Below, one piece after another: positions 23,235-36,029 of a DNA stretch of 64,000 nt. The notes beneath the pieces were generated by a model that ran no database searches, was not told the DNA's origin, and worked only from the letters and a program-made list of their open reading frames with translations. Made by a program: the position numbers and the translations under genes. Within the stretch, counting starts at the first letter, position 1; every line of letters begins with the position of its first letter. This DNA comes from Anaeramoeba flamelloides (taxonomy: Eukaryota > Metamonada > Anaeramoebidae), in the NCBI GenBank assembly GCA_027625915.1, contig JANTQA010000047.1, positions 7,254,001-7,318,000 on the forward strand, given 5' to 3'.

Positions 23235-24540
23235 GATCACTTAGAATCTATTAAATATTCCCGAAAATAACCGAAAATTCAAAATACCCGAAAATTTTTT
23301 AACCACGAAAAAACACTTTTTGAACAACTTCTAAGATTCACTCGTGCCAATATACTCAGTTTTAAGATAAATTTGAAATTTTATTTTCGAAAAAAATTTT
23401 CTCTGAAAATATCAAAATTGAAAAAATTTAAATTTTAGGGAATAGAGTTCAAATCTATTTTGTGTGAAAGGGAATAAGTATCCTGGAAGAATGTAACATT
23501 ACTGATCATTTCAAAATGATATTAACTAAATGAGAGAAAATGTACTTGTAATGAAAATTTTTAATTGTGTATCATTACCCATAATTTTGTAATAATAAAT
23601 GTTTTCCGAAAATAACTGAGTAATATCTAATCGTAAAAAACATACCCATACCCTACATAAGGTGACCCAAGCCAAACTTTATTTAACTTCCCTTTATGTA
23701 AAAGGTCCTGGTTTAACCAAAACATACCCATACACAGCCCAAGTATACAATGACATACCTTTTCACGTACCCTAATAAGTACCAACAATTACTAAAATAT
23801 ACTCAAAAGTTACCAAAAACTCTTTAGAGTTGTTTAAGGACTATTCGAATTTTATGCTCTGTGAGGGTTGGAATACCATACAGTAAATGGTTCAAATGTT
23901 TAAAAAGTTATAGGTTTTGCTGAAAGTCAAAATATTGCAATTTACGGATTTAAAATGTTTTCTTGAAAATTAAAAAAATATTTTGAGATTTTGGTTTAAC
24001 TGAATTCCCTCAAAAAACATTGCAAATTTTAATTATAAATTTTTTACCTATTGCTGCTGTGACTTTCCACTTTATATTAAAGTATATTGATACCACTCCA
24101 CTAAACTCTTGAAATGTAAATATACGAAGTGGAAAGTCACAGCAGCAATAGGTAAAAAATTAGTAATTCAAATTTACAATGTTTTTTGAGGGAATTCAGT
24201 TAAATTTTGGATCCCAAAATATTTTTTTAATTTTCAAACAAATCGTTAATAATTCCAAAAATTGTACTATTTTGACTTTCAGAAAAACCTACAACTTTTT
24301 AACACGTTTTATCATTTACTGTATGGTATTCCAACCCTCGCAGAGCATTAAATTCGAAGAGTCCTTAAAGTAGAAAAATCAAAAAAAAATATTTTGTCTG
24401 AAAGTAAAATTGTTATTTTACCTTTAAACTGAGTATATTGACACTATAAAATCTTAGAAGTTGTCCACAACGTGTTTTTATGTGGTTAAAAATTTTTCGG
24501 GTATTTTCGGAAATATTTCAAACACCCAATCACTTAAAAA
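23235..24540. repeat. Large foldback (long inverted repeat) element
   Basis: Two arms pair over hundreds of bases: about 23836-24073 with 24127-24370, separated by a spacer of about 50 bp. The inner arm ends are TACCTATTGCTGCTGTGACT and its complement. The outer arm portions (23250-23390 and 24415-24535) also pair, including CCGAAAATACCCGAAAA, AACAACTTCTAAGATT and CAATATACTCAGTTT. About 430 bp in the left arm (about 23400-23830), rich in repeated TACCC motifs, has no partner and looks like an insertion. It resembles a foldback or long-TIR DNA element without a transposase. Confidence 0.75.
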
Positions 24541-25473
24541 AAAAATTCCTCAAAATTACCTTAATTAGAATTTTTTATATTCTTAAATTTCATTCAAAAT
24601 TTCAAATTTACAATTGGTAATGGCTGGAATTCTTCTTCAATACAACCTTTTTTTATATATTAATGGACATTGTGTATTACCCTTAATCGGGAGAATTCAC
24701 AAAAAAAACGGTTCGCAAATAAAGAAAAGATTATTTTTTTTACAAGGAGACAAAAGGGTTTTTTGAAAGAGAAAAAACTAAGAAAGAAAACTTGAGTTTT
24801 ATTCTTTCAAATCCCAAAATTGCAATAAAAGTTTCTCGTATTAGTGTACAAACGATTTCTTACAAGTTATTATTCTAGTGTATGTAGTTTTGTTTATGTC
24901 GAAATATTTGTTGTGTTTTTTAAAAGATTTTGACTAAAAGAGAATTTTTCATCCTCTTTTTGTGAAGAAGAGAACGATCATCTCAAATAGGAGCATTCAT
25001 GTGGGAAGTTTATTAATTGTTTTCAAACAAGAAATTTTTCTTGACTTCTTCAAGTTACATTTTTCTGAAAATAAAAGCAAAATTTCTACGTCTTTTAGAC
25101 TTTGAAAAAAAGTAGTTGTTTTAAGAAAGTTAATTAACTATTAGAAACCTTTTTGCTTTATAAAGTATTTTCTTCGACTCAAAAAACAATTTGGAAAATT
25201 CAAGAAAAGATCACAATTTGAAATTATTTTGGTGAAACAAACCCCCTTCCAATTCAGAAAATAAAATTTTCTAAAAGCGAATAAAAAATAGTTGGTATTG
25301 AAAAATGGAATTAAAAAATTTTCGCAAAAACGTTTTGAATGTATTTAACGGTACATTCCGGGAACTTTAGAAAAAATTTGAATAAAAGTGAATTTCTCTT
25401 TATTTTTATTTTTCATTTCTTTTCTCTTTTCTATTTCCTTTTTTTGTTCTCTCGAAAATAAATTTATTATTTA

Positions 25474-26372
25474 ATGGGTGAAAGATTTAGAATAGTGCTC
25501 CTTGGTGGCGCTGGTGTTGGCAAATCTGCAATTACGATCATGTTTCTTCAAGGAAAATTTTTATCAGTGTATTTCGTTTTGTCCACCCCACAAAAAAAAA
25601 CAAAAAAAAAAAAACCAAAATTCTTTTTTTTCTCAAATAAATCTAATCAATAACTGTCTTCTCAAATATCTCATTTTCACATAACCCACTTTGACAAAAC
25701 GTCCAACAATTGATCTAATCACCCAGATATGATCCAACCCTAGAAGAGACCTATCGAAAAACAATGATGATTAATAAAAAAAGTTGTTTGCTCGACATAT
25801 TAGACACAGCCGGACAAGAAAAATATCACACTATGGAATCCCATTATATCAAAAAAGGAGATGGGTTTATCATTGTGTATTCTATTACCTCACAGGCAAG
25901 CTTTGATAAAGTTAATAAACTAATTGATTTGGTAAAACAGTTCTTTTGATTCTTCAAAAAAAAAAGCCTCATTTATAATTATTTCTCGAACAAACAGCAA
26001 ATGGAATAGCATAACCAATTTTTATGTTAAATTTAATTATTTTTCTTAATGGTTCTTTCTTTCTTGCTCTTCTTTTTTCATCTTGCTCTCTTAAAAAATC
26101 TCAACCCACAATAGGTCCTGCGTTGCAAGGATACAGATTCCTTTCCCATTGTCATTCTAGGCAACAAAAACGATTTAGCAGAAGAACGTAATGTGGCGCT
26201 TGAGGAAGGCAGACATTTATCAAAAGAATCTGGGTATCCCTTTTACGAAACATCAGCTTTGAAAAACAACAATATAACAGAATCCTTTTCGGCTTTGGTT
26301 GTCAATCTTAGAAAAAAGTGGGATCTTGAAGGTTTGTCAAAAAAAAAGAAAAAAAAATGTACAATTCTTTAA
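25474..26372 (+). CDS. Ras-family small GTPase with CAAX tail, three exons
   Basis: Signalling GTPase of the Ras/Rap group. Exons are 25474-25568, 25727-25931 and 26115-26372, giving 185 residues. Junctions are CAGT/GTATTT to CCCAG/A (phase 2) and TTG/GTAAAA to AATAG/GTC (phase 0). G1 is GGAGVGKSA, the effector loop YDPTLEETYRK, G3 DTAGQEKY with the catalytic Gln, G4 NKND and G5 ETSAL. The tail is six Lys then CTIL-stop, a polybasic CAAX box ending in Leu, which predicts geranylgeranylation and membrane anchoring. The residue equivalent to Ras Gly12 is Ala (GGAGVG against GAGGVG). An out-of-phase reading of exon 3 gives a longer but meaningless ORF. Confidence 0.95.
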
Positions 26373-26924
26373 AACACAACAATTTAGAACACTCTATTCT
26401 TGTTTTAAACACGGGCCTTGTTGTAATGATTTTTTTTTGTATAGTTGTTTCATTTTTTTCCTCTGTTTTCTCAACTTTGCACGGGCTAACAAAATGTTAG
26501 AAAACTAATTAATTGAGTTTTTTTTTCTTTTGTCCCCCCTTAATTTAAAATATTTTGTGGCCAAATTAGACTCAAAGTGAAAATTTGTGTTTAATTTGGG
26601 TGTGAAAAAAATTAGGATAATAAATTATTGTTTTTCTTTTTTATGTTCTTTTTCTTCTTTTTTGCTTCTTCTTCTTGAAATGCTATTTGAACCCCCCCAA
26701 AAAAAAAATTAGTTGTATTCTCCCTTCACTTTGGAAAGAAAACCTTTCCAGTGACAGAATCTTTTTTTTTAACTTGTTTTATAATTAGGTTTTCAAACAA
26801 AACGAATCTTTGATCTTTTCGAAAATCTAATTATATTTTGGAATTTAGTTTACAAGCTTTTGGTCATTAGTCGTGGATTTTCAGCATATTCAAGGAATTA
26901 TTTGCCACGAAAAATGATATTATG

Positions 26925-27130
26925 AAATTGAAGTTATTTTGCTTTAAAAAAATTAAATTTCAAAAATAGTAAGTGATGTTGATATGAAAAATATAGCATC
27001 ATTTTTTATATTTTTTTTATATTTTTACTTCAGAAAAATAACAAATATAACAAGTGATGTAGATCTGAAAAATATAGCATCATTTTTTATATTTTTTAAT
27101 TATTTTGCTTTGAGAAAAATAACATCTATA
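26925..27130. repeat. Two-unit tandem repeat, period about 83 bp
   Basis: The unit AGTGATGTWGATMTGAAAAA with TATAGCATCATTTTTTATATT occurs at about 26970 and again at about 27053. The flanking TTATTTTGCTTT and AAAAATAACA also repeat. Confidence 0.7.
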
Positions 27131-27770
27131 TAACATTTTTATCAAAAAATTTGATTTTATATGATGATTTTTTCCATATTTTTTATAAAAAAAATATTAT
27201 AGCAACTTGAATTTTAATATGTTACAAATTTTAAAACACATTTTATTACAAACATAAAGTTCTAGAAGTTGTTTCCATATATAATGAAAATTTTAAAACA
27301 TTTAAACGATTATAACACCTTTACAAAATCTTTATTACACGTTATTAAAAATTATTATTTAGTGGTATCTCTGAATCTTATCATAACTGTTCTAAAAAAA
27401 ATTGTTATTTAAAATGTAATTATATTATTTTGTAAAAGAATTAGATGTTTTGACTCTAGTTTATTTACAGACTCGAGTTTGATTCTAATTCTTGATAAAT
27501 TATTAAACTTTAACTAAAATTTTGCTATTATCCAAATATGATATGAACTGAATATATAGATAGAGATATATTATCAATCAGATCTATTTCCTCCTCTTTC
27601 TTTTTTTTTTTTCCAACATTTAGATTAAAAAAGTATATTTTAATATTACCAAAAAGAAAGTGATAATCAATTTAATTATCTTAATATAAAATTAAATATT
27701 ATTTTTTTATTTTTTTTTTTTACATACTATTCCAATTAACATAAGCAACTTTAAATCATATTTAAAAACA

Positions 27771-27908
<138 letters not shown>

Positions 27909-30900
27909 AGAGTATCTTTTAGTCTGAAAAATTGATTAAATTCTATTTTTCAATTTTCAAATAATTGAAAAAATATATAAAATATTGGAAAATTGAAAAT
28001 AAACCCGGAATTTATTTAAATTTCACCCCTCAAATATAAAATAATATGAATATATCAATTATTAAATATAGAAAATTTAGATCAAAAAATATTCAAAATC
28101 CGAAAATAAATTTCCCCAAGAGTTAAATTGAAAAAAACAAAATTTCCTTAAATGAAAAAAAATAATGAATTAAGGAAGTGTAATTTTTGGTACCCTTATT
28201 ATATTCCCTAGTTTTTTTTTTATTTTATTTTTTTCTCAAGGATTTTATACAATTAGTTATTTTTTAAAAATAATTGCATGTTTAAAAACTAATATAAGGT
28301 AAAAAACCCCATTTAAAGGGGGTAAATCATAAATAAAAGTGGTATATCACTTAAAAAAATAAATTAATTTTTAGAATTATTGTTTTACCCCTTAAAATAA
28401 ACAATTATTTAATTAATATTTTAATTTAATTTTTAAATTTAAACGAAATATTTGTAAATAATTTCATACAATTATGTGTATCTGTTCAACAAAATAAAAG
28501 ATAATTACATCAATAAAAGTTTACATATTTTATATAATTTGAGTAATATCAACATATATCAAGATTTTTTATGAAAAATTTTAGTATTATTGTTTTGAAG
28601 ATCAAATATTTTGAAATACGAACTATTATTTAAAAAAAAATGAGAACTGTTTTAAAATATATTTTGAGTTTTCAATTTTAAAAAAATCGGTATTTTTTTA
28701 GATAAAAACCATTTTCACAAGAGTTCTATTTGAAAAAAGAGATGAAAAAACCTTTAAAGTTGATAGCAGAAATTGTAGTTGGAATAAAAGTACGATTTTT
28801 TTAAAAAATTCACACTTTTCCAAATTAAAAATTCAACAAAAGTTTAATTTCTATCCATCTAAAAAAAAGTACTCAATTGTTTTCAAACTTTATTTTTATG
28901 GAATGATTTTCATTCTTGAAAAATGTAAAAAAATTTCAATTTTTTAAAAATAACTGTAACTTGTTTATTTCTAATTTTTAATTTCAATTTTTATTTTCAA
29001 CAAAATATTAGTTTATTGAAAGGGGGGTGTAATTTAACTTTAATCCAAAAAACGAATCTTAAACAATTGAATTTCTTATATTTATAGTAGAGATTATTTT
29101 TTATACTTTAATTTGTACTTAAATTTGAAAAAACAATGATCAGTTTCAAGTTGAAATTTAAAAAATAAAAAAGATTTCCAGAGTTATCAAAATGATTCAA
29201 TTTTTGGAGTTTTTAGTATCATAAAAAATTAATATTTGGAATAATAATATTAAAATAATTCCTATGAAATATGTTTTTATTAACATATTTGGCACTTGTT
29301 CAAGTTCCTTTAAGAATATTTTTTCAAAAAGATAAAAATTATCTTATTCTGATTCAAAAAAATCAAAAAATGATTTTTTTATTTGTAACCAAAACTCAAT
29401 TAAAAAAAAAAAATAAGATTTATTTTTATTCCATTTCAAAGTAAATTAATTTTCTGAGGAATAAACATAAAAACACCACAATTGACGAAAAGATAATAAA
29501 ACCTAAAATCTCAAATAGAAAAACCTCAAATATTTATTTTTTGAGAAATATCAATTTTTTTTTAAAAGAAAATAGCAAAAAATCTATTTATTAATTTTTA
29601 AATTTTGAGAATGATGGAATTCTATGAAAAACCAATTAAAACGGGAAATATAGTGAAACAAGAAATAAAATCGCCATTCAAATAAAAAAATAATCATTAG
29701 GTTCCATGAAACCAAAAAAAGAATTATTTGGGTTTTTTTTTCAAAAAAGAATCAAAATGTGAACTCTGAAGATTTCAATATGTATAACCTTGTAAATAAG
29801 AAACTTTAAAAAAAAAAAATGATTCCTAAATTGTACAACAAATTCAGAACAGAAAAAACAATTAACGAAATTTTAAGCCCTTGAATTCTCAAACTTATGT
29901 AGGCTGCTGTAGATAAAAATTTCAGTTGAATTATTTTATTGGGCTTTTATCGAAAAAAAAAAACAAAATTTTTTGATGAAAATCTCATTTTTGCCCGAAA
30001 CTAACGATCGACAACTTGATTAATTAAAATAAAATTTTTTTGAACATTTGAAAATCTAAAAATTATCGAGTCAAGAATTGTAAATCAAATATAAAGGTAA
30101 AGAAAAAAAAATAAATAAAAATTTTCAAGTATTAAAAAAGTATTATCCTACAAAGAAAAAGCCTTGGAACTATTTAAAAATTCTAAGATTTTTTTTTTTG
30201 AAGTTTAAATTTACCTCCCGTATATGTTGGACTAAATCTATGGGTTATTAGTGACAGACTTTTCTAGCCTGAAAGAAAGTTTTAATCCGACCGTCAAAAG
30301 AGGGTGTGTATCCAATTTTTTAAAGATTGGTAACTTTATTTTTCTAATGTAAAATGAAAAAAATAAAAGAGAGATGAAAAAAAAAAAAAAGAATTATTAA
30401 AATTATTTGAAGGAATAAAAATTATTTGAAAGATGTTGTTTTAAATATAATACTTGAAAAGCGTTGTTTTGCAATTTTATTTCATTTTGTGTTTTAAAGA
30501 CACAACGACATAAAATTGATTTTTTGTTCAAAAATAGTACATTTTTAAAAGTATTTAGTTCTGTTATTATAAATTATAATCTGAGATCTCAAAATTTTCA
30601 AATAATTGCTGAATTGGTGTAGAGTTTAACAAAAAGATTTTAAAAAATATTAATTTCTCAGTATTACAAAATCGCTTTTTAAAATTTGAACTAGGTTCGT
30701 TTTGTTAGGTTAGGTTAGGAAAAAACAAAATATGGTAATTCAAAAGCAACAACAAAAAATTTTAATAAAAAAATAAAAAATAAAAAAAGAATAAAAGGAA
30801 AAGATAAACCAAATGTATTCTTTTTATTTTTGTTGATCTAAAAAAATTGTTGTATTTTGGAAACAAAGTTAAAAGATCTTTTTCATTACCCCGTAAGCGC

Positions 30901-30938
30901 CAAAATTCTAATAAAAAAATGAATGTTTTTGAGAGGTT

Positions 30939-31350
30939 TTAGTCATTAATTTTCTTTCTAAATCTACATTTTGGTGAAATGGTAGCCTTACCACCAGATG
31001 GTCTTGCAAGAACAGTTTGACACTTTGGACATTTGAAAATTGTTTGTGAGTGTGAAAAAACAATTGAACTTTTTTGTGTTGTTTTGTAGGATTGAGAAAA
31101 ATAAAAAACATTTGTTTGTTATTTTAAAAAGCATAATCAAAAAGATTAAAAAAAAAAAAAACTTTTAATAAGATCAAAAAGAATTTGCTTTTTTTCATTA
31201 AAAAAAAAATAAAAAAAAATAAAACATACATCATGGAACATCTTGAGCATTGGACATCAAGAAAATATGAATTTGGTGTTGGAACAATCCTCTTCATTTT
31301 GTGTTTTTTGTCTTCATCTTCAAGATCGATGTTGAGTAAATCACGTTCAG
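30939..31350 (-). CDS. RPS27: 40S ribosomal protein eS27 (RPS27)
   Basis: Zinc-ribbon protein of the small ribosomal subunit. Exon 31350-31230 reads ERDLLNIDLEDEDKKHKMKR then IVPTPNSYFLDVQCSRCSM. Exon 31068-30939 reads ISIVFSHSQTIFKCPKC then QTVLARPSGGKATISPKCRF and RKKIND-stop. The junction is ATGAT/GTATGT to AAAAAAG/T, phase 2. Together they give the four zinc-binding cysteines (CSRC...CPKC) and align residue for residue with animal RPS27. The first few residues are unresolved. A likely first exon is ATG-TCT at 31539-31534, followed by a strong GTAAGT donor, but its phase does not match the AAAAG/CTGAA acceptor. Either the true acceptor lies in the A-run or another donor is used. Confidence 0.9.
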
Positions 31351-32843
31351 CTTTTTTTTTTTTTTTTTTTTTTTTTGTTTTTTTTGATGTGATTAGATAA
31401 AAAGAAAGACAACCAATTTTAAGAATTGTTTTTGTGTGACTTACATTAATAAACACTTGATGAACAAAAAAAATTAAACATCAAGAAAAAATAAAAAAAA
31501 AAGCAAAAGAAACAATAAAAAAAAATCACTTACAGACATAATGTTAAATTATAAAAAATTTTTCGAGAGAGAAAATTTAAAGAAAATGATTTTTCATAAC
31601 TTTGTTCACGACAAGAATAGTACAAAAATTGTAGTCACTTTTTTTCCTTAGCAACACTTTGTTTTTTTGAAATTGTTCCAAATTTTGAAAGGAATTAGAA
31701 GATCACAATGCAACAACTTTCAATTTAAAAGTTTTTACAAGTTATACTTTTAAAAACATGTAATTTAAACAACTTTCCAATTTTTGGTTTTCATAAAAAG
31801 AGTTTCAGGTTATTGAAAGTTTACAAATATTTTTCTTTTAGATAACTTTCAAAAATTTCAATTAAATTCAAAATGTTATCTTTTGTTAATTATTATTTTT
31901 TATCCCTTTTTTTGGCTTACAAAAGTTTGTACCAAGTATTTGAAATTTGAAACAATATGAAAGAATATCAGAGATTGAAATCTTGGAGACTGTCAGCCTC
32001 AAAGTTCGAAAAAGTCTTGAAAGTATTTGTATGGATTGTGCTATTCTTGTCGTGTTATATTACTTAATTGGGTGTGTAAATTCGAGACACCTTTTAACTA
32101 ACTGTTTTTTTTTATTTGAGATACTTTAAATAAAATTCAAATCGATATAATCAATAAAAGGATTACAAACTTGATTTTTCTTTGTTTTTTCGATCAGAAA
32201 TTAAAATTTCACAAATCCCCTATTTTGTTGGTAACAATTTGTTACTTTTTTATGCTTTATAGGTTTAATAAAATTAATATATTAATTTGTTACTGGTATT
32301 TGAATGTTAAAAGTGAAAAAATTTTCACTTCATTTTCCTTATTTTTCTTTTGAAACTAAGAGACTTTTAAAGAAATAGATTGTCATTTGTGAGATCTGTT
32401 TTTATTTGTTTGGCTCTTTTTTGTCTTTTGTGTGTTTATTTGAAGAAATTAAAAACCAAAAGAAAACCTATATTAAGAAAAGGAAAAAAAAATTATCAGT
32501 CAAAATTCGATCATTTTTGTTCTCTAATGTAAGGAAATTATTTCACAAAAAATCCTTTAACCTCACATACAGCAAGGAAGAGTTCTTCTTTAATTTTAAA
32601 AAATCTCGGTTATTTCTTGAACAAATTGAAAATACTTGTTTTTTTTCCGATTTTAATAGGGTAAGTACCTTTTACAATTTTTGAGTTATCCCATATAAAA
32701 CGAAAGTGAATTATTCAAATCATTTCTTTAACCAAAATAAATTAATATTTTTATACACATGAGGGGGTGGAATCTACCCTTGTATAATATATTTTCATAC
32801 CAACTAAAAAACGGAAATCTAAAAAAATAAAAAAATTGATTAA

Positions 32844-33013
32844 GGGACTAGTCTCTATTATTTTTTATGACCAATTTCTAAATAATGACCCCTTATCTTG
32901 AAACATGTGCAATATTAAAAATAAACCGGGGTTTACAAATCTAAGTAAATAGTAAAAAAATTTTCTCAACATCCATTAATATAAAGTAAAAATATTTAAT
33001 ACAGATTAGTCCC
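32844..33013. mobile_element. TTAA-targeted MITE (family M2), copy 1
   Basis: Begins TTAA/GGGACTAGTCTCTATTA and ends GATTAGTCCC, though the right flank TTAA is decayed. In reverse complement it is collinear with the copies at 47568-47738 and 62623-62795, sharing TTGAGAAAATTTT, ATTTACT, TTTG-AAACCC and GGTTTATT. About 170 bp, non-coding. Confidence 0.75.
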
Positions 33014-34294
33014 TGGAGAAACAATAAATGAAAATCATTTGTTTCTTGATCTTTTATGTAAACATTTGATACAATTACCTTTTCTTTACTTTGTTTTATT
33101 TTTATCTCCGAATTGGAAAAAATTTTGTAGGTAAAATATTGGAGAAACAAATTATTTCCCAATTCTAAAGAAAATTCTCACATGAATTTTAAAAATCCTT
33201 TTTACTTTTAATTCATCTAATTCTTGTTTTGGGCAAGAGTATCAGAGATTTTTTTTAATTTTTCTTCAAAAGTAAATATTTATTGGACTAGTGTATTTTT
33301 TTGATTTTTATTCATTATAGGTTAAATTAAAACTCCGAATAATTCTCAAGCTTGTGATAATTTTTTTCTCATTTTTTCTTTTTCTTTTGGAAGAATCTTT
33401 TATGGTTGTTTTTTGATTCCAAGAATTCTATTCTTTTATTTTAATCTTTGAGGCAATATCCTTTGTTTTGGCTTAGTATTATAAATATATTTGAAAATAG
33501 ATTTTGAAAACAAATTGGAAAAAAAAATTTTTTTTAAATATTGAATAGTAAATGGGTAAGAAATTCAAGGTTATGATTGATTTGTATTGATCCAAATAAA
33601 AAAGATGATGACCACAAATATTTTAAAATATACTTTGATCCCAAATTTTTTTTATCATATTGATTTCAACAATTTTCTCTGGATAAGTATCTTTCTTTTT
33701 TGAACTTCTAATATAAAAGAGTTATTTATAATGAACATCTTCTAAGGTTAATTTTTTTGTATTATTCTATGATTAATATCAAGCATTACATAAAAATATT
33801 TCTGATTTGAATGGAATTGTATTAATGTTATTCTTTTAAGTATTTTAAATGTGTTAAAATTTTTTATATTTTAGTTTACAATGCATATTGACCACAAAAA
33901 ATCAATGTAAAAAAAAAATAATAATTTATTAAAATGGAAAAATTATTTTAAAGAAATATTCCTAAAAAAATAAAATAATAATAGAATTTATAAATTTTAT
34001 TAATATTTTTTTATTCCACCTTCAAAGAAAAAATTTTTTTAGAGAATTTTTTTTTTGTCTGATTATTAAAAAAAAATAATATGTGAGCTTTCAAAAAATT
34101 TTTCAAGTTGGATTAATATTCCACAAATTTTTTTATATTTTTCATTTTAATTGAATTACATTTTGAACACTAAATTGATTAAAAATAATTGATAAATTTG
34201 AATTTTTTTTTTAATTATTATATAAAAAGGAAATTCACAAAAAAAAAAAAATAATAATAATAATTTCTAGTTTATAAAGTCTATTTGATAAGTT

Positions 34295-34298
<4 letters not shown>

Positions 34299-34331
<33 letters not shown>
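34299..34331. repeat. (TA)n dinucleotide tract
   Basis: An uninterrupted TA alternation of about 16 units. Confidence 0.95.
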
Positions 34332-34333
<2 letters not shown>

Positions 34334-35209
34334 CTTTTAACATGTTTATGAACAATAAACTGATACAATTATCCAATTTTTTCTTTTTGATAAGATAAAA
34401 GAAATAGATAAAAACTGAAAAAAAAAAAAAAAATGGAAAATACATTGAAACCAGGAAAGCATTTAAGAAATTATGGTTTCAAAGAACTTCAAATTAATAA
34501 TATTCATTTTGAATTTCAATTTTTCCCAGGAAAAGCCGATTTATTAAATTCTATAGATAAAGGAAAAATTCTCCAAAAAATAAATTGAAAATAAATTCTA
34601 TTTGTAATTTTTAATAAATTATATAGTTTTATCAAAAATATCCAAACAGTTACTTTTTTTTCTTCCAATATTATATTTTCAATGTTTATGATATTATCCC
34701 AATAAATAAACTTTTTAATATTTAAAAAAAAAGATTCTGTTTTTTTATATTTTAATTCAGATTTTTCTGGTTTCTCATATTGGAATTAGCAAGGGATCCA
34801 TTTAAATAAATTTTCATTAAAGTGAAAAAAACAGTTTTTTTACCACAATTAATTGTAAAAATAAATATTTATAAGTTTTTATATTTATATTCTATTTTTG
34901 ATGTTTATTTTTAATAAAGATTAAATTGTGAATTAATGATTTGACGATAAACAATTTAATAATCTTGAAAACTCTTTCAATCCAGAAGATCAATATAATT
35001 ATTGTAAAGCTTGTCCACACTCACGTAAAATTTTCTATAAACTTTGGACTAAAATACTTGATTTATAATTGCTTTAATTTTTCTGGCTCTTTTGTAATTA
35101 AGAAGCATTTTAATTTAAGATTGAATAACAAAAATCAGAATACATTTTTATTTTAACATTCAACGCATAAAATATAAATAAGATCTCTAGTAACAAAAAA
35201 GCTCTTAAT

Positions 35210-35800
35210 TAATTTTCAAAAAAATAAATATAAACTAAAATTCAAAATTATCCACACAGCTAAAAAATTCCAAACAATCAGAATAATACAATTTCATTGA
35301 AATTGGAAATAATTTTGAATTTTAAAAAATATGAAAATCATTTTTTCATCTTTTAGTTTTTTTTTTTCATTTCATTGTTTGAATTATGTAACTCGTTTCG
35401 TTCGATCAACATTTTTTTCAACAATTGATATTAGGTTAAAGTTGAGTTGTTCAAAATAGAAGAACTCAAAAAAAATTAGTTGGTAGTCTCTAACTTTTGA
35501 TCGATCAATATTCCTGATTGAATTTAAACAAATTTACCAATCAATTTTTTTGTTTTGCTCTCTCCAAAATTTTTAACACACCCATGATTTATTTGTATTG
35601 ATAATTATTTATTTAGTGTTTTTTGAGTAATTTAATTTATAAAAAAGTGTTAACATTTCAATTGGTGAATGGTTCTGATTTGGTATTTCTTGGAGAATTG
35701 ATTAAATAAGTTTTTTTTTTAACAAATTGAATTTTGGTCTATTAAAAATTTTATATTGGGGTTTTTAATAATTATTTTCGTATTTTAAAAAAAAAAAAAA
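35210..35800 (-). repeat. Dispersed repeat R1, copy 2
   Basis: The reverse complement of this stretch aligns with about 5250-5860 over its full length, including TTGATCGATCAA, the GAGTTCTTCTATTTTGA block and the flanking AATACCAAAT-ACCATTC segment. Non-coding. Confidence 0.65.
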
Positions 35801-36029
35801 ATTTAAACTTTGTTTGTTTGGATATTGAATTTAAATTTTCTTTAAAAACAAGAAAAAAGAGAAAAAAGAAAAAAAGAAAAAAGGAAAAAAATAAAAAAAT
35901 AAAAAAGAAAAAAAGAAGAGAAGAAAATAGAAAAAAATAGAATTTTTTAATCTTGATAACATCTTTTACTTGAAGGGATTCTTAATAATTTGTTTTTTGG
36001 AAAAAGAATTAAATAAATGTATCAAATAA

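Larger units (their letters stand above)
18189..25473. other. Repeat-dominated intergenic region
   Basis: About 7.3 kb between RPN12 and the Ras gene, made of LINE remnants, the foldback and AT-rich filler. No host gene is recognised. The last 600 bp before 25474 is T/C-rich, as expected for a promoter and leader. Confidence 0.6.
31540..36029. other. AT-rich intergenic region with elements
   Basis: Holds a TTAA-family MITE (32844-33013), a (TA)n tract (34299-34331), R1 copy 2 (35210-35800) and a purine-rich strand-asymmetric stretch (35850-35940). A less AT-rich island at 31950-32080 is open in more than one frame (for example MKEYQRLKSWRLSASKFEKV on plus), but I cannot assign it. Confidence 0.5.

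Noticed and set aside
26299-26508. Plus-strand 69-codon ORF overlapping Ras exon 3
   Set aside because: It is out of phase with the Ras reading, which ends cleanly in a Lys run and CTIL.
30210-30335. GC-richer island considered as a tRNA or spliceosomal RNA
   Set aside because: No tRNA B-box or cloverleaf and no recognisable snRNA core. Left as unexplained.
31185-31400. Plus-strand 71-codon ORF over eS27
   Set aside because: Antisense to the conserved zinc-ribbon protein.
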